Shown: in pieces, positions 13,292 to 19,161 of the stretch
How the letters are laid out: each line of letters starts with the position of its first letter
Position numbering within the stretch: position 1 is the first letter of the stretch
DNA from: a bacterium
GTDB taxonomy: Bacteria; Babelota; Babeliae; Babelales; RVW-14
NCBI GenBank assembly: GCA_023249935.1
Contig: JAHFBQ010000016.1
Span: 1 to 19,161 of the forward strand
Length of the DNA stretch: 19,161 nt
Reading direction: 5' to 3'
Program-made: the position numbers and the translations under genes
Notes under the pieces: generated by a model
Seen by the model: the letters and a program-made list of their open reading frames with translations, nothing else
Told to the model about the DNA's origin: nothing
Databases searched by the model: none

Positions 13292-14836
13292 TTACCACCA
13301 TGCGTTGCGACCCTCACTATCACTACCGCTATCATCAGGAATAGCGTTTTTTGCAGAACTTTTAGGAAGAGCGTTTTGAGTTGGAAAAGCTTCAACATCT
13401 TCAATACCTATTAGCCTAAAGGCTAATTGTCCATCAAATATTTCTGCAGCTACAGAAACAGGTTTTCTAGTGTACAAAACATCGGAGGGTCTATGGATAC
13501 AGGTATGAAATACAGATTGAAAAAGACCTTCTTGGTTATCAACTGGATGAAGACAGACAACAAATGTCCCTGGTAATCTTACTGTATCTTTATTTTGGAA
13601 TCTTCTTCGTAGTGGAGACTCTGGCGATAACTTAGCTTCAATCACCGCTGGATCGAGATGAAACGCTAGCGAGGTTGTATAAGGAGCTTCGGTTTTTTTA
13701 GTAAGAAACGCGCATGTGTTTGGATTTAGAAACATGCTCATTATAGCACTCTCTGGAACGATGTGTGATAAATCTATGGTTTCTCCTGCTGTGCATGCTG
13801 TGGTTCCGGCAGATGCTTCAGCATTTCTTGGTGCTGACATTTGGGTGGTAATGGATTTTAAAGCATTTCCTTCGTTGCGTATAATCTCTCGTCTTACCTC
13901 ATCAGCTATGGGCTGCAAGAGATGGCAGAGTCTTAATTCTTTATCTGTGAGAGTGACCAAATCTTTACTTTGCATAAATTTTCCCGTAGCATCCGCAATT
14001 TTCTTGCCTGTAGTTGTAGCAAATATTTTGGCAGCTCTTTCCTCTTGTTTCCTGTGTTTATGCGCCGCAGCCGCATCTCTTTCCTCATTAGTTAGTTGGC
14101 GTCGAGTTGTTTTTTGAGAGGTAGCAGTATTATTCGCGGCTTCATCGGCATTATCCATATCTTGAGCTACACAGCACTGCTGAGTAACGGGAGGGGTATT
14201 AAGATCATCATCAGAATTTAAAGCTACACAACATGCAGCAGGTCCATAAGAAGCTCGCATTGCGCGCCTTGCTTTAACTTCTTCAGCAGTATCATCATCT
14301 TCATATAAAAGTCTTCTAACAGGGGGGGTGTTCACAGGAGTTGATCGTAGTGATGCTCGTTCTGCTCTGAATTTTTTTGGTGTCATTGACTCAACACGCT
14401 CAGCCAGCTTTAAAAGAGGTTTTTTTGCAGGAACGGCGGCAGTTGCTGCAGTGTTCTCCATTGGAGTGAAAGAGGTCTCTATTTGTTGGTAAACATCCGG
14501 TGGAAAAATGATATATCCAGTTCTTCTGGTGGGGGTGGCTTGAGTAGGCATTGTATCACCATCAAGAAGTGCAGTTAAACAAGCTGTAGATCTTGACATT
14601 ACAGCTCCTCTTGTAGGTAGTGCAAATGGAACAGCACCTAGAGTATCTGAAGCATGTTGTGGTTGTTCTCTAAAAACGGTAACTGAAGATCCTTGAGGAG
14701 TGAACACCTCTGTAACGCCTAGAAGCCTTTGAGGAGGTGTTTGTGGTTGATGATTAGAAGCCTTAATTAAATCACTTGTTCCTATAAAAATTATAAGAAT
14801 AAGCAGAAACATGCTTATAAAATGATTAATTTTCAT
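13292..14836 (-). CDS. Large exported protein of unknown family, rich in Thr/Ser-Pro motifs
   Basis: This 514-residue protein has a strong signal peptide (Lys2, core 6-20, likely cleavage after IKA at 24-26). The first half looks disordered and is rich in Pro, Thr and Ala. It has repeated short motifs: QTPPQRLL (32-39), NTPPVRRLL (169-177), NTPPV (213-217), and CCVA at 202-205 and 221-224. A charged helix with KHRKQEERAAK (260-270) leads to a helical middle at about 295-335. The C-terminal 385-485 looks folded and beta-rich. The chain ends in an acidic Ser stretch with DSGSDS (502-507) and Trp-Trp. I recognise no family. The ATG at 14836 is chosen over a TTG at 14848, because the GGGGTT ahead then serves as ribosome site and the signal peptide starts properly. 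It has its own promoter with a palindrome in it, and its own terminator. Confidence 0.75.
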   Translation of the reverse strand: MKINHFISMFLLILIIFIGTSDLIKASNHQPQTPPQRLLGVTEVFTPQGSSVTVFREQPQHASDTLGAVPFALPTRGAVMSRSTACLTALLDGDTMPTQATPTRRTGYIIFPPDVYQQIETSFTPMENTAATAAVPAKKPLLKLAERVESMTPKKFRAERASLRSTPVNTPPVRRLLYEDDDTAEEVKARRAMRASYGPAACCVALNSDDDLNTPPVTQQCCVAQDMDNADEAANNTATSQKTTRRQLTNEERDAAAAHKHRKQEERAAKIFATTTGKKIADATGKFMQSKDLVTLTDKELRLCHLLQPIADEVRREIIRNEGNALKSITTQMSAPRNAEASAGTTACTAGETIDLSHIVPESAIMSMFLNPNTCAFLTKKTEAPYTTSLAFHLDPAVIEAKLSPESPLRRRFQNKDTVRLPGTFVVCLHPVDNQEGLFQSVFHTCIHRPSDVLYTRKPVSVAAEIFDGQLAFRLIGIEDVEAFPTQNALPKSSAKNAIPDDSGSDSEGRNAWW

Positions 14837-14904
14837 AAATAACCCCAATTTATTAGAAATAAATATTCAAATGTCGTGAAATTGTTTATTTTCGGCATCT
14901 ATTT

Positions 14905-14932
14905 ATTATATTCAAATTGAATATAGCCGCAA
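14905..14932 (-). promoter_or_regulatory. Promoter of the minus-strand exported protein gene
   Basis: Read on the minus strand, TTGCGG (14932-14927) and a perfect TATAAT (14910-14905) are 16 bp apart. Transcription would start near 14898 and give a leader of about 60 nt. The spacer is largely occupied by a palindrome. Confidence 0.6.
14907..14925. promoter_or_regulatory. 19-bp perfect palindrome, candidate operator
   Basis: TATATTCAAATTGAATATA is a perfect inverted repeat (9-bp arms around one central base). It sits inside the promoter spacer and overlaps the -10, the usual place for a repressor site. A matching half site, ATATTCAAAT, recurs at 14863-14872 in the leader. Confidence 0.5.
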
Positions 14933-15050
14933 GGGGCATAAAAATCTTGGAAACAAGGGAAAGATTGATTATTTCAGTATTATTTCTGATTTCGAGCTTG
15001 TCTTCTTCGGAAAATTTGGCATTATTAATACCATGAGCAGTCATCCGTGT

Positions 15051-15067
15051 ATTGCCAGATTGGCAAT
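15051..15067. promoter_or_regulatory. Inverted repeat ahead of the M48-type gene
   Basis: ATTGCCAGATTGGCAAT has 7-bp perfect arms around GAT. It overlaps the candidate -35 at 15060-15065. It could be an operator or, if transcription starts farther upstream, a small mRNA hairpin. Confidence 0.45.
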
Positions 15068-15088
15068 TTGTGTGGGGGGGGGTAAACT
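15060..15088 (+). promoter_or_regulatory. Candidate promoter with a G9 tract in its spacer
   Basis: TTGGCA (15060-15065) and TAAACT (15083-15088) are 17 bp apart, and the last nine bases of the spacer (15074-15082) are all G. The leader to the ATG at 15104 would be only about 9 nt, which is a weakness. A fainter alternative is TTGTCT (14998-15003) with TATTAA (15023-15028), which would place the G tract in the leader. Confidence 0.35.
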
Positions 15089-15103
15089 ATTAGGAGAATG
15101 CTG

Positions 15104-16285
15104 ATGAGATTGTTTCTTATTATTTTGTTCAGCTCCTTACACGTCTTATGTTTAAATTCTAGTGTTACGGCACTTAGTAGTGCTCGTATTTATGCATCTG
15201 CTCAACAAAAATTTGAATCAATCAATGTAGAAGCTAGAAGATTTTTTGCTGCAAGCTGTGCTGAGCCTTGTTCTTCCAGAAAAATCAGTTGTGATCCAGT
15301 GCAAGTGCGACTTGCTATCCTTGCTTATATCATGAATAGTCATCCCCAATCATCAGCTCTGTCTCAGAGCCAAAGAGCAGACATCGCCAATAAATGGGCA
15401 GATCAGTGGAGCTTTTTTCAGGATGATGTTATTAATTATCTCATAGAGATTATAATCGAAATGCAAGTTCGTTTGAGGACATTCGCAAAATCTGTTAGTG
15501 CAGTACGTGAAAAAGACTTTGCAAAAACGCTTCTTTTAGCTTACTCGCGGGTCTACGACTGGATTGTCCCAGAAAATATTTTGGATACCCCACAGCAGCT
15601 GAGAAGACAGGACTTTATGAGAACAAATAAACATCATGAGCGCACTTATGTCTATTCAGGAGTCCTTCGTTATACCTTGTTTAGAGATTTTTTGCTTTCG
15701 GCAGAATTGTCTCCTGCAGCCATAGCAGATATAACTACTACACGGTACCAAGCTCTGTGGCAAAACCATAATCCATATCTGTTTGATCAAACGGTTAAAG
15801 CAGAAAATTTTCCCCTGTTACATCAGTTCATTACGCAGGTATGCGGTGAATTGGATAGCTCAGTAAAGGTAAAAATAAGATTCTCCCCATTTACGCGAGC
15901 AATTATGCCTATTGTTAGGCAGATTGAAAACGACCAACCAGTAATAATAATTGATGCACTATTAATGGCGTATTTGACAGAAGATGAAATTAAAGCCCTT
16001 ATAATGCATGAAATAGGGCACGTTGTACTAGGTCATAGAGCATCAATACAAGGTTGTTCTGTATCATCTGGAGAGTCTCAACAGCAAGAGTTAGCTGCAG
16101 ATGAATTTGCATGTGAGCGGTTAGGCAAAAAAGCTTCTGTGCTGGGGGAGGCTTTAACAAAAAGTGTCGCGCTCTCTCTCCTCGGCGGAGAAGCCTTGGG
16201 TGAAGATTCTGTATTATCACAATCACATCCTGCATTAGCCGCGCGGATTGCTTGTATAGATGAATTTGTCCGAACCTTACAGTAG
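15104..16285 (+). CDS. Exported M48-type zinc metalloprotease
   Basis: This 393-residue protein has a signal peptide (Arg2, core 3-16, likely cleavage around 19-25). The zinc site is HEIGH at 302-306 within ALIMHEIGHVVLGH, with the third ligand in ELAAD (329-333), the HExxH plus ExxxD arrangement of the M48 (Ste24/HtpX/BepA) group. The ending SQSHPALAARI (372-382) is the usual THP...RI segment. HtpX-type transmembrane segments are absent, so a soluble or periplasmic enzyme akin to the BepA/LoiP type is more likely. The first 240 residues, largely helical with three early cysteines (52, 56, 63), match no family I know. ATG at 15104 is chosen over ATG at 15098, because AGGAG then lies 7 bases away instead of touching the start. 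It is divergent from the large exported protein. Confidence 0.85.
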   Translation: MRLFLIILFSSLHVLCLNSSVTALSSARIYASAQQKFESINVEARRFFAASCAEPCSSRKISCDPVQVRLAILAYIMNSHPQSSALSQSQRADIANKWADQWSFFQDDVINYLIEIIIEMQVRLRTFAKSVSAVREKDFAKTLLLAYSRVYDWIVPENILDTPQQLRRQDFMRTNKHHERTYVYSGVLRYTLFRDFLLSAELSPAAIADITTTRYQALWQNHNPYLFDQTVKAENFPLLHQFITQVCGELDSSVKVKIRFSPFTRAIMPIVRQIENDQPVIIIDALLMAYLTEDEIKALIMHEIGHVVLGHRASIQGCSVSSGESQQQELAADEFACERLGKKASVLGEALTKSVALSLLGGEALGEDSVLSQSHPALAARIACIDEFVRTLQ

Positions 16286-16298
16286 GTAAAGTAATTAA

Positions 16299-16328
16299 GG
16301 CCGCTGCAAAACCGCAGCGACCCTTTTT
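16299..16328 (+). terminator. Rho-independent terminator of the M48-type gene
   Basis: CGCTGC (16302-16307) pairs with GCAGCG (16314-16319) around a 6-nt loop. It is extended by GG/CC past a single mismatch and followed by CTTTTTC. It lies 13 bp after the stop and faces the 3' end of the convergent M23 gene. Confidence 0.8.
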
Positions 16329-16345
16329 CATTGAATCTAAAAGTC

Positions 16346-17554
16346 TTAATAAACTTTGTCTGTCCACTCCAATGGATCAACGGCGGTGCCGTTAACAAGC
16401 AGTTCCCAGTGCAAATGATAACCGTTTGCATAACCGGTCATGCCGACCTTACCAAGAGGGCTACCTTTTTTTATATCTTGGCCAACTTCTATGTCGGCAA
16501 AGCTATCAAGGTGCGCATACACCGTAGTGATACCTAGGCCGTGATCGATAACCACCGTATTGCCAGACATTGCAAAACGCTCCTTGATGATGATTTTACC
16601 ATGTTGAGCTGCCCACACGATGCTGCGAGGCATGTTGGCAAGATCGAGGCCTTTGTGAAGGTAACGCCCCTTCTCAGGTGTTACACGTATTTCTCCAAAA
16701 GGCGTTGTCATGCGTTTCGCCTGCATTGGCAGGACAAATGGGCCTTGCCATAATTTTTGGTTTGGGGATTCTTTTGCCCAGCGAGTGATTGCTTCACCAA
16801 GAACGTCCTGTTTCATGCTGATTTCGCGTTCTGCGGCCAATTTTTCAGCGCTGACGCTAAAGCCTTTTTGCTTAGGGAAATTAAATTGTACTACCTCTAA
16901 ATTGGCAGTAATTTTTTGTGTCTGTCCTACATGGTCAGTTATCTGGGCGACAATGTCATGTGATGATGGGGTTTCTTCGCAACCAATTGGGATGAAGCAT
17001 TCATAGGATGAGCTGCCAGGTTTGTCGGCATAGCAGCAGTACTCTTGATTCATTACTTTGATTGTAGCTGTGGCAAGAGGCTTATTGGCTTTTACTTTGA
17101 GATGTGCTGTTTTGCCTAGATCTACACGGTAGTTGGTCTCTAAAAACGTTACCGATAGTGGTAAATTGTCTACAAAAAATTTAACAACAAACTCTCCAGA
17201 ATTTTTATTTTTGCTTGCGTCGGTAACAAGGAGATGGAGCGTGTGTTCGCCGTATTCTAACTGCTCAGTATTGAGTGAAAATGTATGGGATATTTTTCGA
17301 CTTCCTGGATTTGCAGGGATGCCTTGGAATGGTTTTTGATCAAGTTGTGCTACGATTGTAGCGATTTTGTAAGGGTTATTGATTGCTATTTTTGCTTCTA
17401 TAGTTCCTTTGTAATAACCTTCATTTTTGAGACCTTCAATAGTGACTTGGGGTGCCTGTGCGTGTGTGTGGTATAAGTATACGCGGCTGCCAACGCTGTA
17501 GACCACTGCCAACAGGCAAAGGCCAATGAGCGGTTTGATAAGTTTATGAAACAT
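16346..17554 (-). CDS. Exported/anchored M23 (LytM) metallopeptidase
   Basis: This 402-residue protein begins with an N-terminal membrane segment (8-27), probably an uncleaved anchor or signal. Two beta-rich Ig-like regions follow (about 33-130 and 132-222), the second with four cysteines (173, 174, 187, 192). A linker helix at 236-262 leads to the LytM domain at about 280-398. The zinc and catalytic residues are complete: His300 and Asp304 (HKGLD), His348 (VYAHLDSF), and His380/His382 (HLHWE). Such enzymes cut peptide cross-links of peptidoglycan, so this one should be active in the envelope or on another cell's wall. The ATG at 17554 has GGGGT about 10 bases upstream. It is divergent from the NamZ-type gene, with which it could act on the same polymer. 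Confidence 0.93.
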   Translation of the reverse strand: MFHKLIKPLIGLCLLAVVYSVGSRVYLYHTHAQAPQVTIEGLKNEGYYKGTIEAKIAINNPYKIATIVAQLDQKPFQGIPANPGSRKISHTFSLNTEQLEYGEHTLHLLVTDASKNKNSGEFVVKFFVDNLPLSVTFLETNYRVDLGKTAHLKVKANKPLATATIKVMNQEYCCYADKPGSSSYECFIPIGCEETPSSHDIVAQITDHVGQTQKITANLEVVQFNFPKQKGFSVSAEKLAAEREISMKQDVLGEAITRWAKESPNQKLWQGPFVLPMQAKRMTTPFGEIRVTPEKGRYLHKGLDLANMPRSIVWAAQHGKIIIKERFAMSGNTVVIDHGLGITTVYAHLDSFADIEVGQDIKKGSPLGKVGMTGYANGYHLHWELLVNGTAVDPLEWTDKVY

Positions 17555-17741
17555 GCGAGAGACCCCGTCTTTAAAAGGTTGAACAGCAAAATTTCAGCAA
17601 CTTTGAATAATATATCGGTTTTTTAGAGACAGTATAGAAAAAACCGCCTCTTCTTGTATTCGCTTGCGTGATTTTATCAATACAAAGTACAGTATACAAA
17701 GGGGTTTTTAGGAAGCATTTGATATCTATCTGGGGGGAGTT
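17555..17741. promoter_or_regulatory. Divergent control region of the M23 and NamZ-type genes
   Basis: No gene lies in these 187 bp. A perfect 9-bp inverted repeat, CGGTTTTTT (17616-17624) and AAAAAACCG (17638-17646), encloses a minus-strand -10-like TATACT (17636-17631). A second one is TTGTATT (17654-17660) with AATACAA (17679-17685). For the plus gene, TTGCGT (17664-17669) and TACAGT (17688-17693), 18 bp apart, are a weak promoter candidate. Neither promoter is firm. Confidence 0.35.
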
Positions 17742-18959
17742 ATGCACCAATTTCTTTGGCGAGCGGCGACTTTGTTAATGGTAATAAGCTGTTTTTCGGT
17801 ACAGCGTGTAGTTGGAAAGTTTAAAACGGGAGCGGATAGACTTTGTGCTGCACCGGGCAAGTATCTTAAGGGTAAAAAAATCGGCATTTTGTGTCATAAG
17901 GCAAGCATTGTTGCTAGAGATAATCATCATGAGCATCTGGTTGAAGTGTTGCATCGTCTTGCTGATCGCAAAGAACAATCATTTGAAATTGTAGCGCTCT
18001 TTGCGCCTGAGCACGGGTTTGATGGAAGCAAAGAGGCTTTTGCTGATGTTGCACATAGCAAGCATCCAAAAATAGGGTGCCCAATCTACTCGTTACATTT
18101 CGGCAAGATACGCAAGCCGCAGCCAGCCATGTTTAAAGGTGTTGACTTAGTGCTTGTTGATCTACAGGGGGTGGGGGTGCGTTGTTACACGTACATTTCG
18201 ACTATGGTTAATATGCTAGAAGCTGCGGCAGCAGCAAAGGTCTCTATTCTTGTTCTTGATCGACCAAATCCAATTAAGGGATGGGGGCCGAGTGGGGCTG
18301 AATTTGATCCAGCTTACAGTTCATTTCTCGCCAAAATAAATATCCCATTTGTTCACGATATGACTATGGGTGAAATAGCTAAAATGGCTGCTAAAAATAT
18401 TGGTTGTACTTTGAGTGTTATTAGCACAAAGGGTTCACAGGCTGAAGCGCTTAGATATTTGCGACATCATTACGTGCCTCCTTCGCCGAATCTTAGTTCA
18501 TTACGCTCACAATTTTGCTATCCGATGGTGGTTCCATTTGAAGGGACAAATTATAGTGAGGGGCGTGGCACAGATATGCCATTTGAACAATTTGGAGCAC
18601 CTTGGGTTGATGGTGCAATGCTAGCTGATAGGCTTAATGAACAAAAGATTCCTGGAGTAATCTTCGAAGCGACTTCGTTTACACCAGAGAGTAGTGAGCG
18701 GGCACTTAAGCCAAAGCATCAGGGCAAGCTTTGTGGGGGGGTAGTGCTTAAAATTACCGATCGTTCAGTCATTAAGCCATTAGATGTTGCCAGATCTATT
18801 ATGGCTACACTTTTTGCTCTGTATCCACTACAATCACGTTGGCTTACAACGAAACGTGTTAATTTCATCATCGATCAACTGATTGCTGGTCCGACATGGC
18901 GGTTGTCAGTTGAGGCAAAGAATAAAAAATCCGTAGTACCCAACAAGAAAGCAGTCTAG
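17742..18959 (+). CDS. Exported DUF1343 / NamZ-type exo-beta-N-acetylmuramidase
   Basis: This 405-residue protein has a signal sequence (Arg7, core 8-20, likely cleavage near VVG, 23-25). Family DUF1343 includes NamZ, which removes terminal MurNAc from peptidoglycan fragments. Its marks are all here: FAPEHGF (87-93), VDLQGVGVRCYTY (139-151), LDRPNP (172-177), and EGRGTDMPFEQFGAPW (273-288). The usual Asp after LQ (LQDVG) is Gly142 here. The length fits the family, with a Lys-rich tail (392-404). GGGGGGAG lies just before the ATG. A G7 run is at 18735-18741 in the coding sequence. The stop codon falls in a short CAGTCT/AGACTG hairpin (18952-18966) without a U-tract. Together with the divergent M23 peptidase it suggests breakdown or recycling of wall material outside the cytoplasm. 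Confidence 0.92.
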   Translation: MHQFLWRAATLLMVISCFSVQRVVGKFKTGADRLCAAPGKYLKGKKIGILCHKASIVARDNHHEHLVEVLHRLADRKEQSFEIVALFAPEHGFDGSKEAFADVAHSKHPKIGCPIYSLHFGKIRKPQPAMFKGVDLVLVDLQGVGVRCYTYISTMVNMLEAAAAAKVSILVLDRPNPIKGWGPSGAEFDPAYSSFLAKINIPFVHDMTMGEIAKMAAKNIGCTLSVISTKGSQAEALRYLRHHYVPPSPNLSSLRSQFCYPMVVPFEGTNYSEGRGTDMPFEQFGAPWVDGAMLADRLNEQKIPGVIFEATSFTPESSERALKPKHQGKLCGGVVLKITDRSVIKPLDVARSIMATLFALYPLQSRWLTTKRVNFIIDQLIAGPTWRLSVEAKNKKSVVPNKKAV

Positions 18960-19022
18960 AAGACTGTAGCTTCCAATAAAAAAGGGCTCAAGTAGTTGAT
19001 TTTCCTGAGAATGGCTTTTCTC

Positions 19023-19050
19023 TGTCATCCCAGCCTAGGTGCTGGGATCT
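19023..19050. repeat. Palindromic dispersed repeat, half copy
   Basis: These 28 bp match the reverse complement of 3351-3378 at 26 of 28 positions. They form a hairpin on their own (CCCAGC/GCTGGG around CTAGGT). Only one arm of the full 76-bp element is present. As with the full copy, it lies just beyond a gene's 3' end. Confidence 0.85.
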
Positions 19051-19087
19051 ACCGTCTTTAATGTCAATAAAAATTCCTTCATTTAAT

Positions 19088-19161
19088 CTAAAAAAGGGAC
19101 ATTGTTGGTTTTGCTGCCGTTGGCATAACTTTAGCGAGTGACGAAACAGCCAAAGCCATCT
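19088..19161 (-). CDS. Possible 3' end of a minus-strand gene (partial)
   Basis: A frame open from the right edge stops with TAG at 19090-19088, giving 23 Ala/Ser-rich residues ending in PTMSLF. Codon choice resembles the neighbours, but the stretch is short enough to be chance. The gap back to the NamZ-type gene holds only the half repeat. Confidence 0.3.
   Translation of the reverse strand, partial: MALAVSSLAKVMPTAAKPTMSLF

Noticed and set aside
13716..14117. A 133-residue antisense frame inside the large exported protein gene
   Set aside because: The minus-strand gene has a signal peptide, promoter and terminator. The plus frame has no ribosome site or plausible composition of its own.
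1..19161. CRISPR array, insertion sequence, prophage or toxin-antitoxin pair
   Set aside because: I see no regularly spaced repeats, transposase or integrase motifs, phage genes or toxin-antitoxin pairs. The dispersed repeat copies are too far apart and too few to be an array.

Overview
The window is a gene-dense bacterial segment of moderate-to-low GC by eye, using the standard code, with short intergenic gaps. It carries universal housekeeping genes (YchF, MiaB, HU, two tRNAs, an ABC-F ATPase, a YbaK-type deacylase). These are mixed with an unusually large share of predicted exported proteins, several of which I cannot assign to a family. That mix, a bacterial FUN14-domain protein and a short lone PilB/GspE-type ATPase fit a host-associated bacterium with a reduced genome. 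Candidatus Dependentiae (TM6) is my best guess for the lineage, but this is inference and no marker gene here settles it. I see no insertion sequence, phage gene or CRISPR array.

Layout. 1-720: the C-terminal tail of an upstream gene, then a small exported Cys-containing protein; a 34-bp promoter-like element occurs twice, once ahead of each of the first two complete genes. 721-3261: ABC-F ATPase followed closely by a PQ-loop (SWEET-like) membrane protein. 3303-3378: a palindromic dispersed repeat, with a half copy in inverted orientation at 19023-19050. 3419-5323: YchF on the minus strand, divergent from a second small exported protein. 5355-6894: MiaB with a clear promoter that fixes its start. 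7101-8757: a two-gene operon of exported, hydrophobic paralogues of unknown function ending in a strong terminator. 8862-9043: tRNA-Cys(GCA) and tRNA-Leu(UAA). 9195-9571: HU with its own promoter and terminator. 9680-11366: FUN14-domain protein and type II/IV secretion-type ATPase, tightly linked.

11536-13188: an exported NAGPA-like (phosphodiester glycosidase) protein with eroded catalytic motifs, linked to a YbaK-like deacylase. 13205-16328: a 514-residue exported protein of unknown family (minus strand) divergent from an exported M48-type metalloprotease. Their shared 267-bp control region holds a 19-bp perfect palindrome, a second inverted repeat and a G9 homopolymer. 16346-18959: an exported M23 (LytM) peptidase divergent from an exported DUF1343/NamZ-type exo-muramidase, which makes a plausible peptidoglycan-degrading pair. 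The right edge has the half repeat and perhaps the 3' end of a minus-strand gene.

The part most worth following is 11.5-19.0 kb. It is a run of exported hydrolases and one motif-rich exported protein whose control regions show operator-like palindromes and a homopolymeric tract of the kind that can vary in length. The functions suggest work on cell walls, sugars and proteins outside the cytoplasm. A role in interaction with a host or prey cell is possible but unproven.
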